From Marinibacterium sp050389775 (GTDB taxonomy: Bacteria > Pseudomonadota > Alphaproteobacteria > Rhodobacterales > Rhodobacteraceae), in contig NZ_CP177151.1 of the NCBI RefSeq assembly GCF_050389775.1, positions 1 to 64,000 on the forward strand: a DNA stretch of 64,000 bases, given 5' to 3'. The notes under the pieces are model-generated. The model saw nothing but the letters and a program-made list of their open reading frames with translations. It was not told the origin of the DNA and did not search any database. The translations under genes were made by a program, and so were the position numbers. This document shows, in pieces, positions 45,188 through 55,300 of the stretch (positions are counted from its first letter, which is position 1; every line of letters starts with the position of its first letter).

Positions 45188-46081
45188 ATGACATCAGGGC
45201 CCACTTTCATCGGCATCGGCGTGCAGAAATGCGCCACGTCCTGGCTGCATGACGTCCTGCATGGCCATCCCGATATTTTTACCAGCGACCCCAAGGAGAT
45301 AGACTATTTCACCGCCAAATTCGACCGCGGGCGGGAATGGTATCTCAGACATTTCGCCGACGGCGCCCAATGCGCCGCGCGAGGCGAGACCTCGCCGTCG
45401 TATTTCTTCAACCCCGGGGTGCCCGAACGCATCCGCGATTTCGACCCCGCGATGAAGCTGATCGTGATCTTCCGCGACCCGGTGGACCGGGCCTTTTCCA
45501 ACCATCTGCACGAGATCCGGGCGGGCAATTTCACCCAAAGCATCGCCTTCGAGGACGGGTTGCGCAACAATCCCGTCTATGTCGAACAGGGCCGTTATGC
45601 CACGCATCTGGCGCGGTGGTACGAGGTGTTCCCGCGCGAGAACCTGTTGCCGCTGATCTTCGAAGAGATCACCGCCGATCCCGAGGTTGCGGTGCGCCAG
45701 GTCTATGATTTCCTGGGTGTCGACCCGGCCGGGCGGTTCGACAAGAGCCGGAAAAGTTCAAATGAAAGCGTGGCCTATCACAATGCCGGGCTGCAATCGG
45801 TGCTCTGGCGCGGGGGCAATGCGCTGCGGCGCGCGGGGTTCGGGCAGGGGTTGGAACGGTTCAAGTCGCTGCCGGCGGTGCGCCAGCTGATGGCGATGAA
45901 CAAGCAGGACCTGCGCCAGTCGGTGCCGCCCATGCAGGCCGAAACGCGCAGCGCGCTCAGTGCCGAGCTGGCCCCCGAGATGGAGGCGCTGGCCCGGATG
46001 CTGGGCCGGGAGGATCTGCCCTGGCGCAGCTTTGATGCCGCCCCCGTGCCCGTGGCCGAAAAGATCCGCGCGGCCACCTGA
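45188..46081 (+). CDS. Sulfotransferase
   Basis: ATG 45188 is preceded by AGGAG (45174-45178). The 297-residue protein has a 5' PAPS loop IGVQKCATSWLHDVL (about 9-23), KEIDYFTAKF, TSPSYFF and the 3'-phosphate motif IVIFRDPVDRAFSNH (about 94-108), followed by FEEITADPEVAVRQVYDFLGV, which is typical of heparan-sulfate-type sulfotransferases. It should be cytoplasmic. The gene has its own AT-rich leader and is followed after 138 bp by another sulfotransferase gene on the same strand. Confidence 0.92.
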   Translation: MTSGPTFIGIGVQKCATSWLHDVLHGHPDIFTSDPKEIDYFTAKFDRGREWYLRHFADGAQCAARGETSPSYFFNPGVPERIRDFDPAMKLIVIFRDPVDRAFSNHLHEIRAGNFTQSIAFEDGLRNNPVYVEQGRYATHLARWYEVFPRENLLPLIFEEITADPEVAVRQVYDFLGVDPAGRFDKSRKSSNESVAYHNAGLQSVLWRGGNALRRAGFGQGLERFKSLPAVRQLMAMNKQDLRQSVPPMQAETRSALSAELAPEMEALARMLGREDLPWRSFDAAPVPVAEKIRAAT

Positions 46082-46115
46082 TCCGACCTGCCAAATTGCA
46101 GCCGAAAAGGTCGGA
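46082..46115 (+). terminator. Weak hairpin after sulfotransferase gene
   Basis: An 8-bp inverted repeat TCCGACCT (46082-46089)/AGGTCGGA (46108-46115) encloses an 18-nt loop directly after the stop codon. There is no T-run on the plus strand, so it may be an attenuator or chance. Confidence 0.3.
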
Positions 46116-46219
46116 AAACGCGGCCAAATACAGGCGGCGGCCATTTCATGCTGGATCGAATGCGGCAGGCTTCCTATCATTGATCCATTCTGCACGAGTC
46201 ATTTCCGACACAGGCCGAC

Positions 46220-47182
46220 ATGAACTTTTCCGTTTCGCAACAATCCCGGTTGCCTGATTTCATTATTGGCGGCGCGCCCAAATGCGGGACGACCTCGCTG
46301 CATTTCATCCTGGCGCAACATCCCGATGTCGGCATACCGGATGACGAGGTGCATTTCTTCGATGCCGACGATCCCATCGGCCATCCCGATTTCCTGTTCG
46401 GCCGGCCCGACGGGCTGGATTGGTATGACCCCCGACCCGAAAACAAAGTGGCTATGGATTGGTATCGCGCGCGCTTCGCGGGCTTTGCCGACCGGCGGCT
46501 CATCGGCGAGGATTCGACGATCTACCTGCAAAGCGAGGTCGCCCCGGCGCGCATCCAGGCGCTGTTGCCCGAGGTGCGGCTGGTCTTCATGCTGCGCGAT
46601 CCGGTCAAGCGCGCCTATTCGCAATATTGGCACCTGGTCACGCGCGGCCGTGCGACCTGTTCGTTCGAAACCGCCCTGTCGCGGCATCCGTCGATCATCC
46701 TGGGCTCAACCTATGCGCCGCACCTGCAGCGTTACCTCGACCGGTTCGGCCCCGACCAGGTGCGCATCGGGCTGTTCGAAGATTTCCTGCAGGACGGTCA
46801 AGGGTTTGTCGATGGCATGACCGATTTCATCGGCCTGTCGCGCCGGCCGCTCGAAGACGGCAAGAGCTGGTTCAACCGCACCTGGTATCCGACGCGCCCG
46901 GGCCTGCAACTGGCGCTCAACCGGGTCAGCGGGCGTATCGTGGCCGGGCAATACCGCAACCATTTCGGCGACCGGGCGGACCGGGCCGAACATCGGCGCA
47001 GCCGGTTTCATCACCGCTGGTTCCGCCATGTCCACCCGATGTTTCTCAAGGCCGAACGGCCCCCGGCCATGCGCCCAGACACCCAGGCCTACCTGCGCCA
47101 GCACCTGTCGGCGCGCAATGCCGGGCTGTCGGCGCTGTTGGGCCGTGACCTGGCGGCGGTCTGGCCGGGGTTCACCGCATGA
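46220..47182 (+). CDS. Sulfotransferase
   Basis: The 320-residue protein has the PAPS loop IIGGAPKCGTTSLHFILAQ (about 14-32), EVHFFDADD, GEDSTIYL and the 3'-phosphate motif FMLRDPVKRAYSQYWH (about 121-136), then LRIGLFEDF-like sequence and a C-terminal basic region. It is clearly of the same family as the 45188 product. It starts a tight run of four genes linked by stop-start overlaps: sulfotransferase, glycosyltransferase, GMC-like oxidoreductase and a small frame. That coupling indicates the enzymes act on the same glycan. Confidence 0.92.
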   Translation: MNFSVSQQSRLPDFIIGGAPKCGTTSLHFILAQHPDVGIPDDEVHFFDADDPIGHPDFLFGRPDGLDWYDPRPENKVAMDWYRARFAGFADRRLIGEDSTIYLQSEVAPARIQALLPEVRLVFMLRDPVKRAYSQYWHLVTRGRATCSFETALSRHPSIILGSTYAPHLQRYLDRFGPDQVRIGLFEDFLQDGQGFVDGMTDFIGLSRRPLEDGKSWFNRTWYPTRPGLQLALNRVSGRIVAGQYRNHFGDRADRAEHRRSRFHHRWFRHVHPMFLKAERPPAMRPDTQAYLRQHLSARNAGLSALLGRDLAAVWPGFTA

Positions 47183-48333
47183 CGTCGTCGCGTGTCGATA
47201 TCCTGGTCGTGGCCGATCCCCGCTTTTCGGGGGGAACGGCCGCCTCGCTGGTGTCCGATGTGCGGGCGTTTTCCGACCTGGGCCTGACAGTCGGGCTGCT
47301 GTGCGTGCGGTCGCATTTCTTCGTCGGCACCGATGACCGGCCCAACGCCCAGGTCCTGGCCTTGCCCGATCTGCCCTATGTCACCCGGATCGACGGGCCG
47401 GTTTCGGCCGAGATCGCCTTTTTCCACCATCCGCTGGCCTTTTTCCACGGTGTCGAAACGGGCCATCCCGTGACCGCCCGCCGGGCCTTTGTCGTGGCCC
47501 ATCATCCGGCGTTCCGGGGCGATGGCTCGCTGGAATACGATCCGGTCTCGACCAACCGCCGGATCTCGGCGGACTTTGGCTGCTGGCCCTGGTGGGCGCC
47601 CGTGTCGGGCACCGTGCGGGCGCAGCTGCGCAGTTTTTCCCCATTGATCACAATGGCTTCCGAGGATTGGCACAACACGTTCGATCCCGCCGACTGGCAG
47701 CCCCGGCGCCCGGTCTTTGACGATGGCTCGGCGGTCGTCGGGCGGCACGGGCGGCCAGATTTTCTGAAATGGCCGGCCACGCGCGACGGGGTCGTCGCGC
47801 CGCTGACGCCCGGCCCGGACTGGCGGGTCCGGGTGATGGGCTGTCCGGGTGCCGTGATGGCCGATCTGGGCGTCGATACGGGCGGTTGGGAGCTGCTGGA
47901 GTTCAACGCCATGCCCGTGGCCGATTTCCTCGACACGCTTGATGTCTTTGCCTTTTTCTATCACCCGCGCTGGGTCGAAGCCTTTGGCCGGACGGTGGCC
48001 GAGGCGATCCTGATGGAACGGCTCTGCGTGCTGGATCCGCGCTTGCAGTCGAATTTCGGCGACCTGGCCGCCTATTGCCGCCCCGATGAGGCCCCCGCGC
48101 TGATGGCCCGGCTGCGCGAAGCGCCGGTGGCCGCGCGAGAGCTGGCCGCCGACCGGCGGGTCCGGGCGCTTGAGCTGTTCGGCAACCAGAGCATTGCCGG
48201 ACGCATCGCCCGGCTGCGCGACGATCCCGGCACGCGGTCGCGCAGCGGGCCGAAATCGGCCTCGATCCCGGTGGCCCTGCGCAAGGTGGTCGGGCTGGCA
48301 AGGCGCCGCATGGCCGCCGAGGGCCGGGGCTGA
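47179..48333 (+). CDS. Glycosyltransferase, GT-B fold (GT4-like)
   Basis: The start overlaps the stop of the sulfotransferase gene (ATGA). The 384-residue protein has an N-terminal Rossmann-like start (VDILVVADPRFSGGTAASLV) and a C-terminal GT4 nucleotide-sugar region (DVFAFFYHPRWVEAFGRTVAEAIL, about 250-275) with the E-x7-E motif (EAFGRTVAE). The central glycine-rich loop is shorter than usual. It ends with a basic tail and the stop overlaps the next gene by TGATG. The donor sugar and acceptor cannot be read. The role in the cluster is addition of a sugar to the sulfated chain, inferred from its neighbours. Confidence 0.82.
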   Translation: MTSSRVDILVVADPRFSGGTAASLVSDVRAFSDLGLTVGLLCVRSHFFVGTDDRPNAQVLALPDLPYVTRIDGPVSAEIAFFHHPLAFFHGVETGHPVTARRAFVVAHHPAFRGDGSLEYDPVSTNRRISADFGCWPWWAPVSGTVRAQLRSFSPLITMASEDWHNTFDPADWQPRRPVFDDGSAVVGRHGRPDFLKWPATRDGVVAPLTPGPDWRVRVMGCPGAVMADLGVDTGGWELLEFNAMPVADFLDTLDVFAFFYHPRWVEAFGRTVAEAILMERLCVLDPRLQSNFGDLAAYCRPDEAPALMARLREAPVAARELAADRRVRALELFGNQSIAGRIARLRDDPGTRSRSGPKSASIPVALRKVVGLARRRMAAEGRG

Positions 48334-49859
48334 TGCCAAGGGTCGATCTGACAACCGCCCGCGAGCAAAGCTATGACGTCTGCATCGTCGGCGCCGGGGC
48401 GGCCGGGCTGGCTGCGGCCGTGGCCTTGCAGCGGGCCGGGCGGCGGGTGATCCTGGTCGAACGCGGCGGGCTGACGGCCGGGCGGGACCCGGTCGAGCCC
48501 GAGATCCCCGAAGGGGTGCCGCATGACCCCGTGGCGCTGACAACCCGCCAGGGGCTGGGCGGGACGATGACCATCTGGGGCGGCCGTTGCGTGCCGTTCG
48601 AGCGGGCCGATTTCGCGCCGAGACCGGGGGCGCCGGCGGGCTGGCCGATCAGCTATGACGAATATGCCCGCTGGGTGCCCGATGCCGCGGCATTCCTGGG
48701 CGTCGATCCGGCCTTTACCTGCCCGCCGCCGCCGGGCTGGGAGGCGCTGGACGGGGTGAGCGCCGATCGGGTCGAACGGCTGAGCCCCGGCCGGCTGATC
48801 CCGCGCATGATCCGCCGCCTGCTGGCCGATCGCGCCGGGCCCGATATCCTGCCCGAAGCCCCTGTCGAGGGGCTGACCTGGGCCGGCGACCGGGTGACGG
48901 GGGTGTGTGTCGCGGGGGAGCCGCTGGCTGCGGATCGGGTCATCCTGGCCTGCGGCGGCCTGCAGACCACGCGCCTGTTGCTGCTCGAAGAGGCGCGCGC
49001 CCCGGGGCGGCTGACCGGCGCCGCGCTGCTGGGCCGGGCCTATATGGGCCACCTGACGGGCAGTATTGCCCGGATCACCTTCGACGGGCGCACCGACCTG
49101 TCCGATTTCGGCTATCGCGGCGGCGCCCGCGCCCGGCCGTCCCGGCGCAAGATGTTGGTTCTGCCGGAAAAATCCAACCACGTCGCCTTCTGGGTGGAAA
49201 ACCTGCCCCAGGGCGATCCGGCACATCGTTCCGGGGAATTGTCGCTCAAGGCCCTGGTCCGGGGCATGACCGATGACCGGCGAACGCGGGCGCATCTGGA
49301 CAACATCCGGGCCGATCCGCTGGGCGCGGCCTCGGGCGTGCTGTCGGGCCTGCGCACCCGGCTGAACGCCGAAGAACGTCACCCCAGCCGGCTGATCCTG
49401 CGCGGGCCGGGGCCCTATCGACTGGCCTATCATGCCGAGCATCTGCCGGTCGCCGAAAGCCGGGTCGAGCTGATGCAGGCGGACCAGAGGCTGCGGATCG
49501 TCTTTGACTATGGCGAGCCCACGATCACCGGCACCGTGGCCGCCCATCGCCAGCTGGCGGCGGCGTTGCAGGCGGCAGGGCTGGCGCGGGTCGAGATGGA
49601 CGACGATGACGATGCGCTCGCGCGATCGGTCGCCGCCCAGGCCCGCGACGGGTATCACCAGATCGGACTGGCGCGCATGTCGGCCGGGCCGGAAACGGGG
49701 GTTGTCGATGCCGATTGCCAGGTGCACGGCACGCGCAACCTCTACGTCGCCTCGGCCGCGGCCTTCCCGGTGTCGAGCCAGGCCAACCCGACCCTGTCGG
49801 TCGTGGCCCTGGCGCTGCGCCTGGCGGCACATCTGGCGCGGGATGGGGCGGAGCGATGA
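48333..49859 (+). CDS. GMC-like FAD-dependent oxidoreductase
   Basis: The 508-residue protein has an N-terminal FAD-binding motif (DVCIVGAGAAGLAAAVAL, 15-32), an ERGG stretch, the loop LGGTMTIWGGRCVPF (corresponding to GGSTNHWAG in the 21609 protein), LACGGLQTTRLLLLE and a C-terminal GMC region (HQIGLARMS and SSQANPTLSVVALALRLAAHL). It lacks the HHCGTT motif: the first part is YHQIGLARM, so the active site differs. No signal peptide and no Tat partner is seen beside it. It starts in the stop of the glycosyltransferase gene and should oxidise a sugar alcohol group in the polysaccharide or its precursor. Confidence 0.84.
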   Translation: MPRVDLTTAREQSYDVCIVGAGAAGLAAAVALQRAGRRVILVERGGLTAGRDPVEPEIPEGVPHDPVALTTRQGLGGTMTIWGGRCVPFERADFAPRPGAPAGWPISYDEYARWVPDAAAFLGVDPAFTCPPPPGWEALDGVSADRVERLSPGRLIPRMIRRLLADRAGPDILPEAPVEGLTWAGDRVTGVCVAGEPLAADRVILACGGLQTTRLLLLEEARAPGRLTGAALLGRAYMGHLTGSIARITFDGRTDLSDFGYRGGARARPSRRKMLVLPEKSNHVAFWVENLPQGDPAHRSGELSLKALVRGMTDDRRTRAHLDNIRADPLGAASGVLSGLRTRLNAEERHPSRLILRGPGPYRLAYHAEHLPVAESRVELMQADQRLRIVFDYGEPTITGTVAAHRQLAAALQAAGLARVEMDDDDDALARSVAAQARDGYHQIGLARMSAGPETGVVDADCQVHGTRNLYVASAAAFPVSSQANPTLSVVALALRLAAHLARDGAER

Positions 49860-50053
49860 ATGGGCTGTCTTATTGGGCCATCAATGGGGGCTTTAACTTA
49901 TTGAAACCACGGGGGGGCAGGCTCGCCTGGGGGTTTTCCAGAGGGCAGGAGGATATTGGAAACAGTGCGGGCGCATTGAGCCATTTCGCAGATGAAGTCG
50001 AACCGCGCTTCATTTCCGTTTTTCGTGTTCGAGTGCTTAAATGTGACTCTTGA
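49856..50053 (+). CDS. Small hypothetical protein coupled to oxidoreductase gene (possible remnant)
   Basis: ATG 49856 overlaps the stop of the oxidoreductase gene (ATGA), the same coupling used by the genes before it. The 65-residue product begins MNGLSYWAINGGFNLLKPRGG and ends FRVRVLKCDS without any family I can name. After it, codon structure disappears until 50352. It may be the 5' part of a once longer gene, broken by frameshift or deletion. Confidence 0.35.
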   Translation: MNGLSYWAINGGFNLLKPRGGRLAWGFSRGQEDIGNSAGALSHFADEVEPRFISVFRVRVLKCDS

Positions 50054-50351
50054 AGAGGATCGGTCTTTGTTTTCAACTTGTTGCTCCTCCACCTTGCCCG
50101 CTTGTCGGGTCGCTGCGGCCAGTCGACGACCTTCGCGGTGTCGGACGGATGATCCCCGCGCCACGCCATGAGTTGCGCCGGCTGAGAATGGGGCATTTAC
50201 GCCGGAAAAACGGAATCGTGGTTTGAAATCGGCGCGCCTTCAAAAGGTTGATCGCCGCGGAATGACCTGTCCGCGACACCGGCATAGACAAACATGGTTC
50301 CGCATGATGAGCTATTTCTGGCGGAATTGAAGACCACGCCAGGCTTGGAAA
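50054..50351 (+). other. Intergenic region of about 300 bp
   Basis: Base composition is lower in G+C than the coding neighbours and no frame shows normal codon use. It may be a decayed end of the preceding small frame plus the promoter of the glycosyltransferase gene at 50352. No promoter motif is clear. Confidence 0.35.
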
Positions 50352-51620
50352 TTGTCTCAGGCGGCACGCCATTTCGAACACCAAGACCCGTTTTCGGGGC
50401 AACCATTTCATCAGAGGGCCGAGCATTCGGCAGGATTATTGAAAGACAACACTTCGGCATCCCCTGCCCCGCATGTCCAAACGATTGGTTCCGTGGCCTA
50501 TTTCGGGCACGACGCCAATGAACCTGCCGTGCGCCGCCGGGCCACGGCATTTCGACGGGCCGGGGTGGATGTCATGGGATTCATGCCGCATCGCGGGGAT
50601 TTCACGAAACCGGAATGGAGCCATGTCGATCTGGGTCAGACCCGCGACAATGATTATTTGCAACGCGTTACGCTGGTCTATTCCGGCGCTCGTCGCGCGC
50701 TGAACTATCCGGACATGTTCCGTCGGGCGGATATCTTTCTGGCTCGCAACCTCGATATGCTTGCGCTTGCCGCGCGGGTTCGGCGGAAACTGGGGCTCGA
50801 TGTGCCGTTGGTTTATGAATGCCTCGACATTCATCACCGCCTGACAGGGCCATCCCGCCCGGCCCGGATGTTGCGCCGGCTCGAGGCCCGGCTCCTGGAG
50901 CAATGTGCGCTGGTCATGATCTCGTCGCCGCGCTTCGCCGAGGCCCATTTCGAAACGCATTACCCGGGCAAATGCCGCTTTCACCTTGTCGAAAACCGGC
51001 TGATCGAAGGGGATGCCTTTGCCGCCCGCCCTGCCCCGCGCGCTGCCGCGCCCGAGGGACCCCTGCGGATTGGCTGGTTCGGGAACCTGCGCTGCCGCCG
51101 TTCGCTTGACCTGTTGAAATCATTGGCCAATCGCTTTCCCGACGATCTGCGTATCATCCTGCGTGGCTATCCGGCCCCGGGGGTCTTTCCTGATTTCGAA
51201 GCGGAATTCGCGGGGCAGCCCAACATCGTCTTCCATGGACGGTACAAGGCGCCGGGCGACCTGGAAGCGATTTACGGCGAGGTTGACCTGATCTGGGCGG
51301 GGGATTGGTACGAAGCCGGGGCGAATTCGATGTGGCTGCTGCCCAACCGGATCTATGAAGGCGGCTATTTCGCCACTCCGGCGCTGGCGCCCGCGGGCAC
51401 CCAGGTCGCGCAATGGCTGACAGAGCGCGGAGGCGGGTTCATCCTCGATGACCCGATCGACGAAACGCTCGGTACTCTGGTCGGTGAGTTGATCGAGAAT
51501 CGGCAGCCGATAGAGAATCGGCGCGATCACCTGCTGGGCTTGCCACGGTCGACCTATGTTGAAAGCCCGCAGGCCGTGGCGGACCTGATCGCCGCAGCAA
51601 GGGGAATGGCCGTGTCATAG
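50352..51620 (+). CDS. Glycosyltransferase, GT-B fold (GT4-like)
   Basis: The start is uncertain. TTG 50352 gives 422 residues with an N-terminal stretch of about 45 residues that is not domain-like; a TTG near 50437 or the GTG near 50490 (in GSVAYFGHD) would remove it. The rest is a GT-B glycosyltransferase: IGSVAYFGHDANEPAVRRRA, VPLVYECLDIHH, LRIGWFGNLRCRRSLDLLKSL, DLIWAGDWYEAG and LLPNRIYEGGYFATPALAP (the E at IYEGG in the nucleotide-sugar region). It would be the last transferase of the plus-strand cluster. A 12-bp-stem hairpin overlapping its stop codon is a probable terminator. Confidence 0.8.
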   Translation: MSQAARHFEHQDPFSGQPFHQRAEHSAGLLKDNTSASPAPHVQTIGSVAYFGHDANEPAVRRRATAFRRAGVDVMGFMPHRGDFTKPEWSHVDLGQTRDNDYLQRVTLVYSGARRALNYPDMFRRADIFLARNLDMLALAARVRRKLGLDVPLVYECLDIHHRLTGPSRPARMLRRLEARLLEQCALVMISSPRFAEAHFETHYPGKCRFHLVENRLIEGDAFAARPAPRAAAPEGPLRIGWFGNLRCRRSLDLLKSLANRFPDDLRIILRGYPAPGVFPDFEAEFAGQPNIVFHGRYKAPGDLEAIYGEVDLIWAGDWYEAGANSMWLLPNRIYEGGYFATPALAPAGTQVAQWLTERGGGFILDDPIDETLGTLVGELIENRQPIENRRDHLLGLPRSTYVESPQAVADLIAAARGMAVS

Positions 51621-51642
51621 GGACGGCCATTCCCGGCCCTTT
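51602..51642 (+). terminator. Probable terminator overlapping glycosyltransferase stop codon
   Basis: A perfect 12-bp inverted repeat, GGGAATGGCCGT (51602-51613) with ACGGCCATTCCC (51623-51634), encloses a 9-nt loop containing the TAG stop of the glycosyltransferase. GGCCCTTT follows. The T-run is short, so efficiency is uncertain. Confidence 0.6.
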
Positions 51643-51656
51643 GTCGAGCCAATCGA

Positions 51657-51677
51657 TTAGGGTCAGATCAACCCTAA
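51657..51677. terminator. Second short inverted repeat between convergent genes
   Basis: TTAGGGT (51657-51663) pairs with ACCCTAA (51671-51677) around a 7-nt loop. It lies between the convergent genes at 51620 and 51674, partly over the 3' end of the latter. No T-run. Confidence 0.3.
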
Positions 51678-52102
51678 GAAGAATCCGGCCATCTCAACGG
51701 CTTGGGTTTCGCGTCATCCGGGCGCATGCAGGCGCCACCGGCAGACGTAGCGCTGGCGGACCAGCGCATCGTTCGGTGCGTTAACCATCTGTGCGGTTCT
51801 GGGTGGACATGGTCGGTTGCCGCCTCGAAGAGGGTCAGAAAACGGGCAGATCCGGGGATAGCATATGACACCCCGATTGTTCCCGAGATGCCAGTTCGCA
51901 AGGCAGTTCGCCCCGTGTGAACGGGCACGCGATCACTCGCCGAAACGTTGATGTTTCCTGCTATTGACGCATTCCAGGCAAAGCCAGGAACAGTGCCCGA
52001 GCCTTCCGGCAAGTCGTTCATATCAAATGAATAACTTTGAGTCTTCGCTCCGCCAGCCGCATTCGAAATTGCAATAATTGCCGCAACGGAAATGGGGCGC
52101 AT
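51674..52102 (-). CDS. Hypothetical small secreted protein, possibly truncated
   Basis: The 142-residue frame starts MRPISVAAIIAISNAAGGA, resembling a short signal peptide, and continues with a beta-rich stretch (YSFDMNDLPEGSGTVPGFAW, INVSASDRV, TIGVSYAIPGSARFLTLFEAA). From about residue 97 the sequence becomes rich in H, R, W and P and looks out of frame or decayed. Codon use is less GC-biased than that of its neighbours. Family not recognised; a frameshifted remnant is as likely as a real short gene. Confidence 0.4.
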   Translation of the reverse strand: MRPISVAAIIAISNAAGGAKTQSYSFDMNDLPEGSGTVPGFAWNASIAGNINVSASDRVPVHTGRTALRTGISGTIGVSYAIPGSARFLTLFEAATDHVHPEPHRWLTHRTMRWSASATSAGGACMRPDDAKPKPLRWPDSS

Positions 52103-52318
52103 TCCAGAGATTGGGGGTCTATCGCCATGGGCAAGAACGCGCCCAATCCTTAGGGCGAGTAAGAATAATTTAACATCTTGTATGCTTTGATGTGTACGTT
52201 AAGAAACAAGCAAGAATAGCCTGCGACAAGCGATTTGCGCAGGTCAGAATAAAATGTCTTGGGCCCGCCCTATGCAGGGGCAGGGCAACAACTCGGGCAC
52301 GCATAGGAGAAAGTGACG

Positions 52319-55300
52319 ATGTCAACACGGACGGTCACCGGCCGCAACGGTCGCGACTTAACAAATCCAATTGACGCCGACGATCTACACGACAAGTCAA
52401 TCAATTCTCTGGGGGGCGCGCTCTCCAGCAGTGAAAACCGAAGATTGCATGATTATGTGCCGTTGGCGTCTCTCTCCCTCGCCACCAGCGCTTCTGACAG
52501 CGTCCCCAGCATCTCCCAGGCTAACCCACTCTCCGAAACTTTTGAAACAGTAACAGAGATAAACGAGAGTGTCTATATCCCTGATGAGACTGCGCTTCTC
52601 TTAAATTTTAGTAATCCCGGCGCACCCTGGTCGACCGGTTTCAGCGACGCTTTGGACGGCAACGGCGCATCCGGTTTTTCCGATACATTTCCGGCAGATG
52701 GCGGGCCGTCGATTTCGCTGCCTGGCCTCGATGGGCCTTTCGGTTCATTTCTTCAAAACGCGGACCCGGTCTCTGACTGGATCGACATCGGTGACGGAAA
52801 GGCGCTTTCGCTCCTGAAATCGCTAAACGGCAGGAATGACGCCGGCTCCGAAGATGTTGATGTTACCGAAATCGGATCAATCGACGCCCAGCCGATTTCT
52901 GCCATGGCCGAAATGACCGACGACGGCATGGCCCATATGACCGGCGGATCGCATGATGACATGACGGCGGCCGTGACCGAGGATGTTCAGGACCTGGTCG
53001 GCGGCGGCTCGATCACCCTGCAGGCCGCCATCGACGCCCAGATCATGTCCATCGAACATGCCAAGCAGCACGTTCACCAGGACGACGCCAACAAACTGAC
53101 CGACCACCTTGCATTGCTTGACCTCTTTCCCCTGGCCAGCGATCCCGATGTTGCCGTTGCGCTGAACGGAGGCTCCTGGTTCGATCCGGGGACATGGTCG
53201 ACCGGAAAGGTGCCCGGAGACGGTGACAGCGTCTTTATTCCCGCCGGCATTTCCGTTGTTTACGATGGTGTCAGCGATGCGCGGCTGGACCGTGTCGGCG
53301 TCGACGGCGAGCTGCATTTCGCAGTGGATACCGACACGCGGCTGGTGCTGGACACGCTGCTGACCAATTCAGGCTCGACCCTGACCATCGGCACCGAGGA
53401 CAACCCCGTTCAAGCCAGCGTTTCGGCCGAGATCACGATCCACCGCGACAACGGCAAGATCGACCTGTCGGACGATCCGACGCAATTGTCCAAGGGTGTC
53501 GTCACCCATGGCACGGTGCGCATCTCGGGTCAGGACAAGGTCGACCACATGCGGGCCTCGACCGACCCGGAAAAGGGCGACAATTTCCTGACGTTCTCGG
53601 ACATGCCGATGGGCTGGGAAATCGGGGACAAGCTGGTTGTCGCGGGCACCAAGTTCACTGGCGAGAACATTTTCCAGGACGAAGTCGTCACGATCAAGTC
53701 GATCACGCAGATGGCCAACGGCGATTACAAGGTCACGTTGAACCAGACGCTGCAATACGATCATTTGACGCCCGAAGATTACGCTGGCCACAACTTCCAG
53801 GTGCCGGTTGCGAATTACACGCGCAATATCCAGATCGGCACCGAAACCAGCCAAAGCGCCTATCTGGGTGATGGCAAAACCGTTCCCGTCGATGAACGTG
53901 GCCATGTCATGTTCATGCACAACAAGGACGTGGTCGTTCAGAATGCCGAGTTCTACGAGCTGGGCCGAACGGACAAGCAGGAATTGCTGGATACCGAAGG
54001 CGGAACCAATGTCGCCGGCCGTTATTCGCTGCATTTCCATCGCACCGGCGGAACGATCGAAGAAGGCGCGGCCCTGGCCGAGGGCAATGCCGTCTGGGGC
54101 AGCCCCGGATGGGGCATCGTGCATCATGATGCCAATCTCGACGTCATTTCCAATGCCGTTTACGGCGTGAATGGCGGCGCGATCATTGCCGAGGCCGGCA
54201 ATGAAATCGGCGACTGGATCGGCAACATTACGATGCACACGACGGGTGACCTGATCACCTTCAACTCGGAACAGGGCAATGCCGGAACGGCTCACCCGGC
54301 CGGCCGCCAGGAGATCCTGAACGACTCCTTCCACCAGGGGATCGGCTTTGGCTTCAAGTCGCGGATGATCAATTCGTCCGACAACGTGGCGGTCAGTTCG
54401 AACGGTGCGGGCTATTCCTTCTGGCCGATGGGCAATGACGACGGGGTGTCGGATATCGACCCGCTGGTCAGCGACTTCGTGACGCTCAACGGCTACAGCC
54501 AGTGGTTCGGCGAAGAGACGGCCACCCTGTCACGGGTCCCGCTGCGCGTCTTCGACAACAACGAAGTCTTGGCCAGCCACGTGGGCTTTAACACCAGCGG
54601 CGACAAGAGAGGCACACTCGAAGACGTTGCCAGCGTGATCGACGGGCTGGTCGCCTGGGAAGTCGCGGCCGGTGTCATGGGGTTCTACCAGAACAACTAC
54701 CTGATCAAGGACAGTATTTTCGTCGGCCTCGACGGTGGCATCACCGGCAAGCACCAGGGCCTGTCCAAGGTCGGCTACGTGACAACCGGGATCATGGCGC
54801 ATGACTTCAAGTTCCTGAAAATCGTCGACAACCATTTCAAGGGCTTTGACCAGGGCATCTTCAGCGACACGTTCGGCGACCAGGACAAGGAACTGGCCCA
54901 TGTGGTCCTGGGCAATGTCTACACTGAAACTGAACTTGCCCGAAACTTCGTCGGCAACGCCGACCAGTTCCCCCATGTCGACGACAACCCGGACTGGGAA
55001 GACCGATATTACGTCGGCCGCCTCGAAGCCAGCTTCGACATCGGTGCATCGACCATGGTGCTGAACAAGCCTTGGGAATACGCCACGCTGGAAGTCAGGA
55101 AGGTCGACGGGATCGGCGTGGAATACGTGACTGTCACCAATCGCTATTTCTGGGAAGATAACGTCGCGCAGGAAGGCTATTACTTCGAAAACGGCAAGTA
55201 TTATGTCATCGTCGATATCCCCGTCGGGGACCGCATAACCGGCAGCGTGATTTCGGCACATGCGGCGATCGAACTGGCCTTTGTCGAATCTGTTTCCGAT

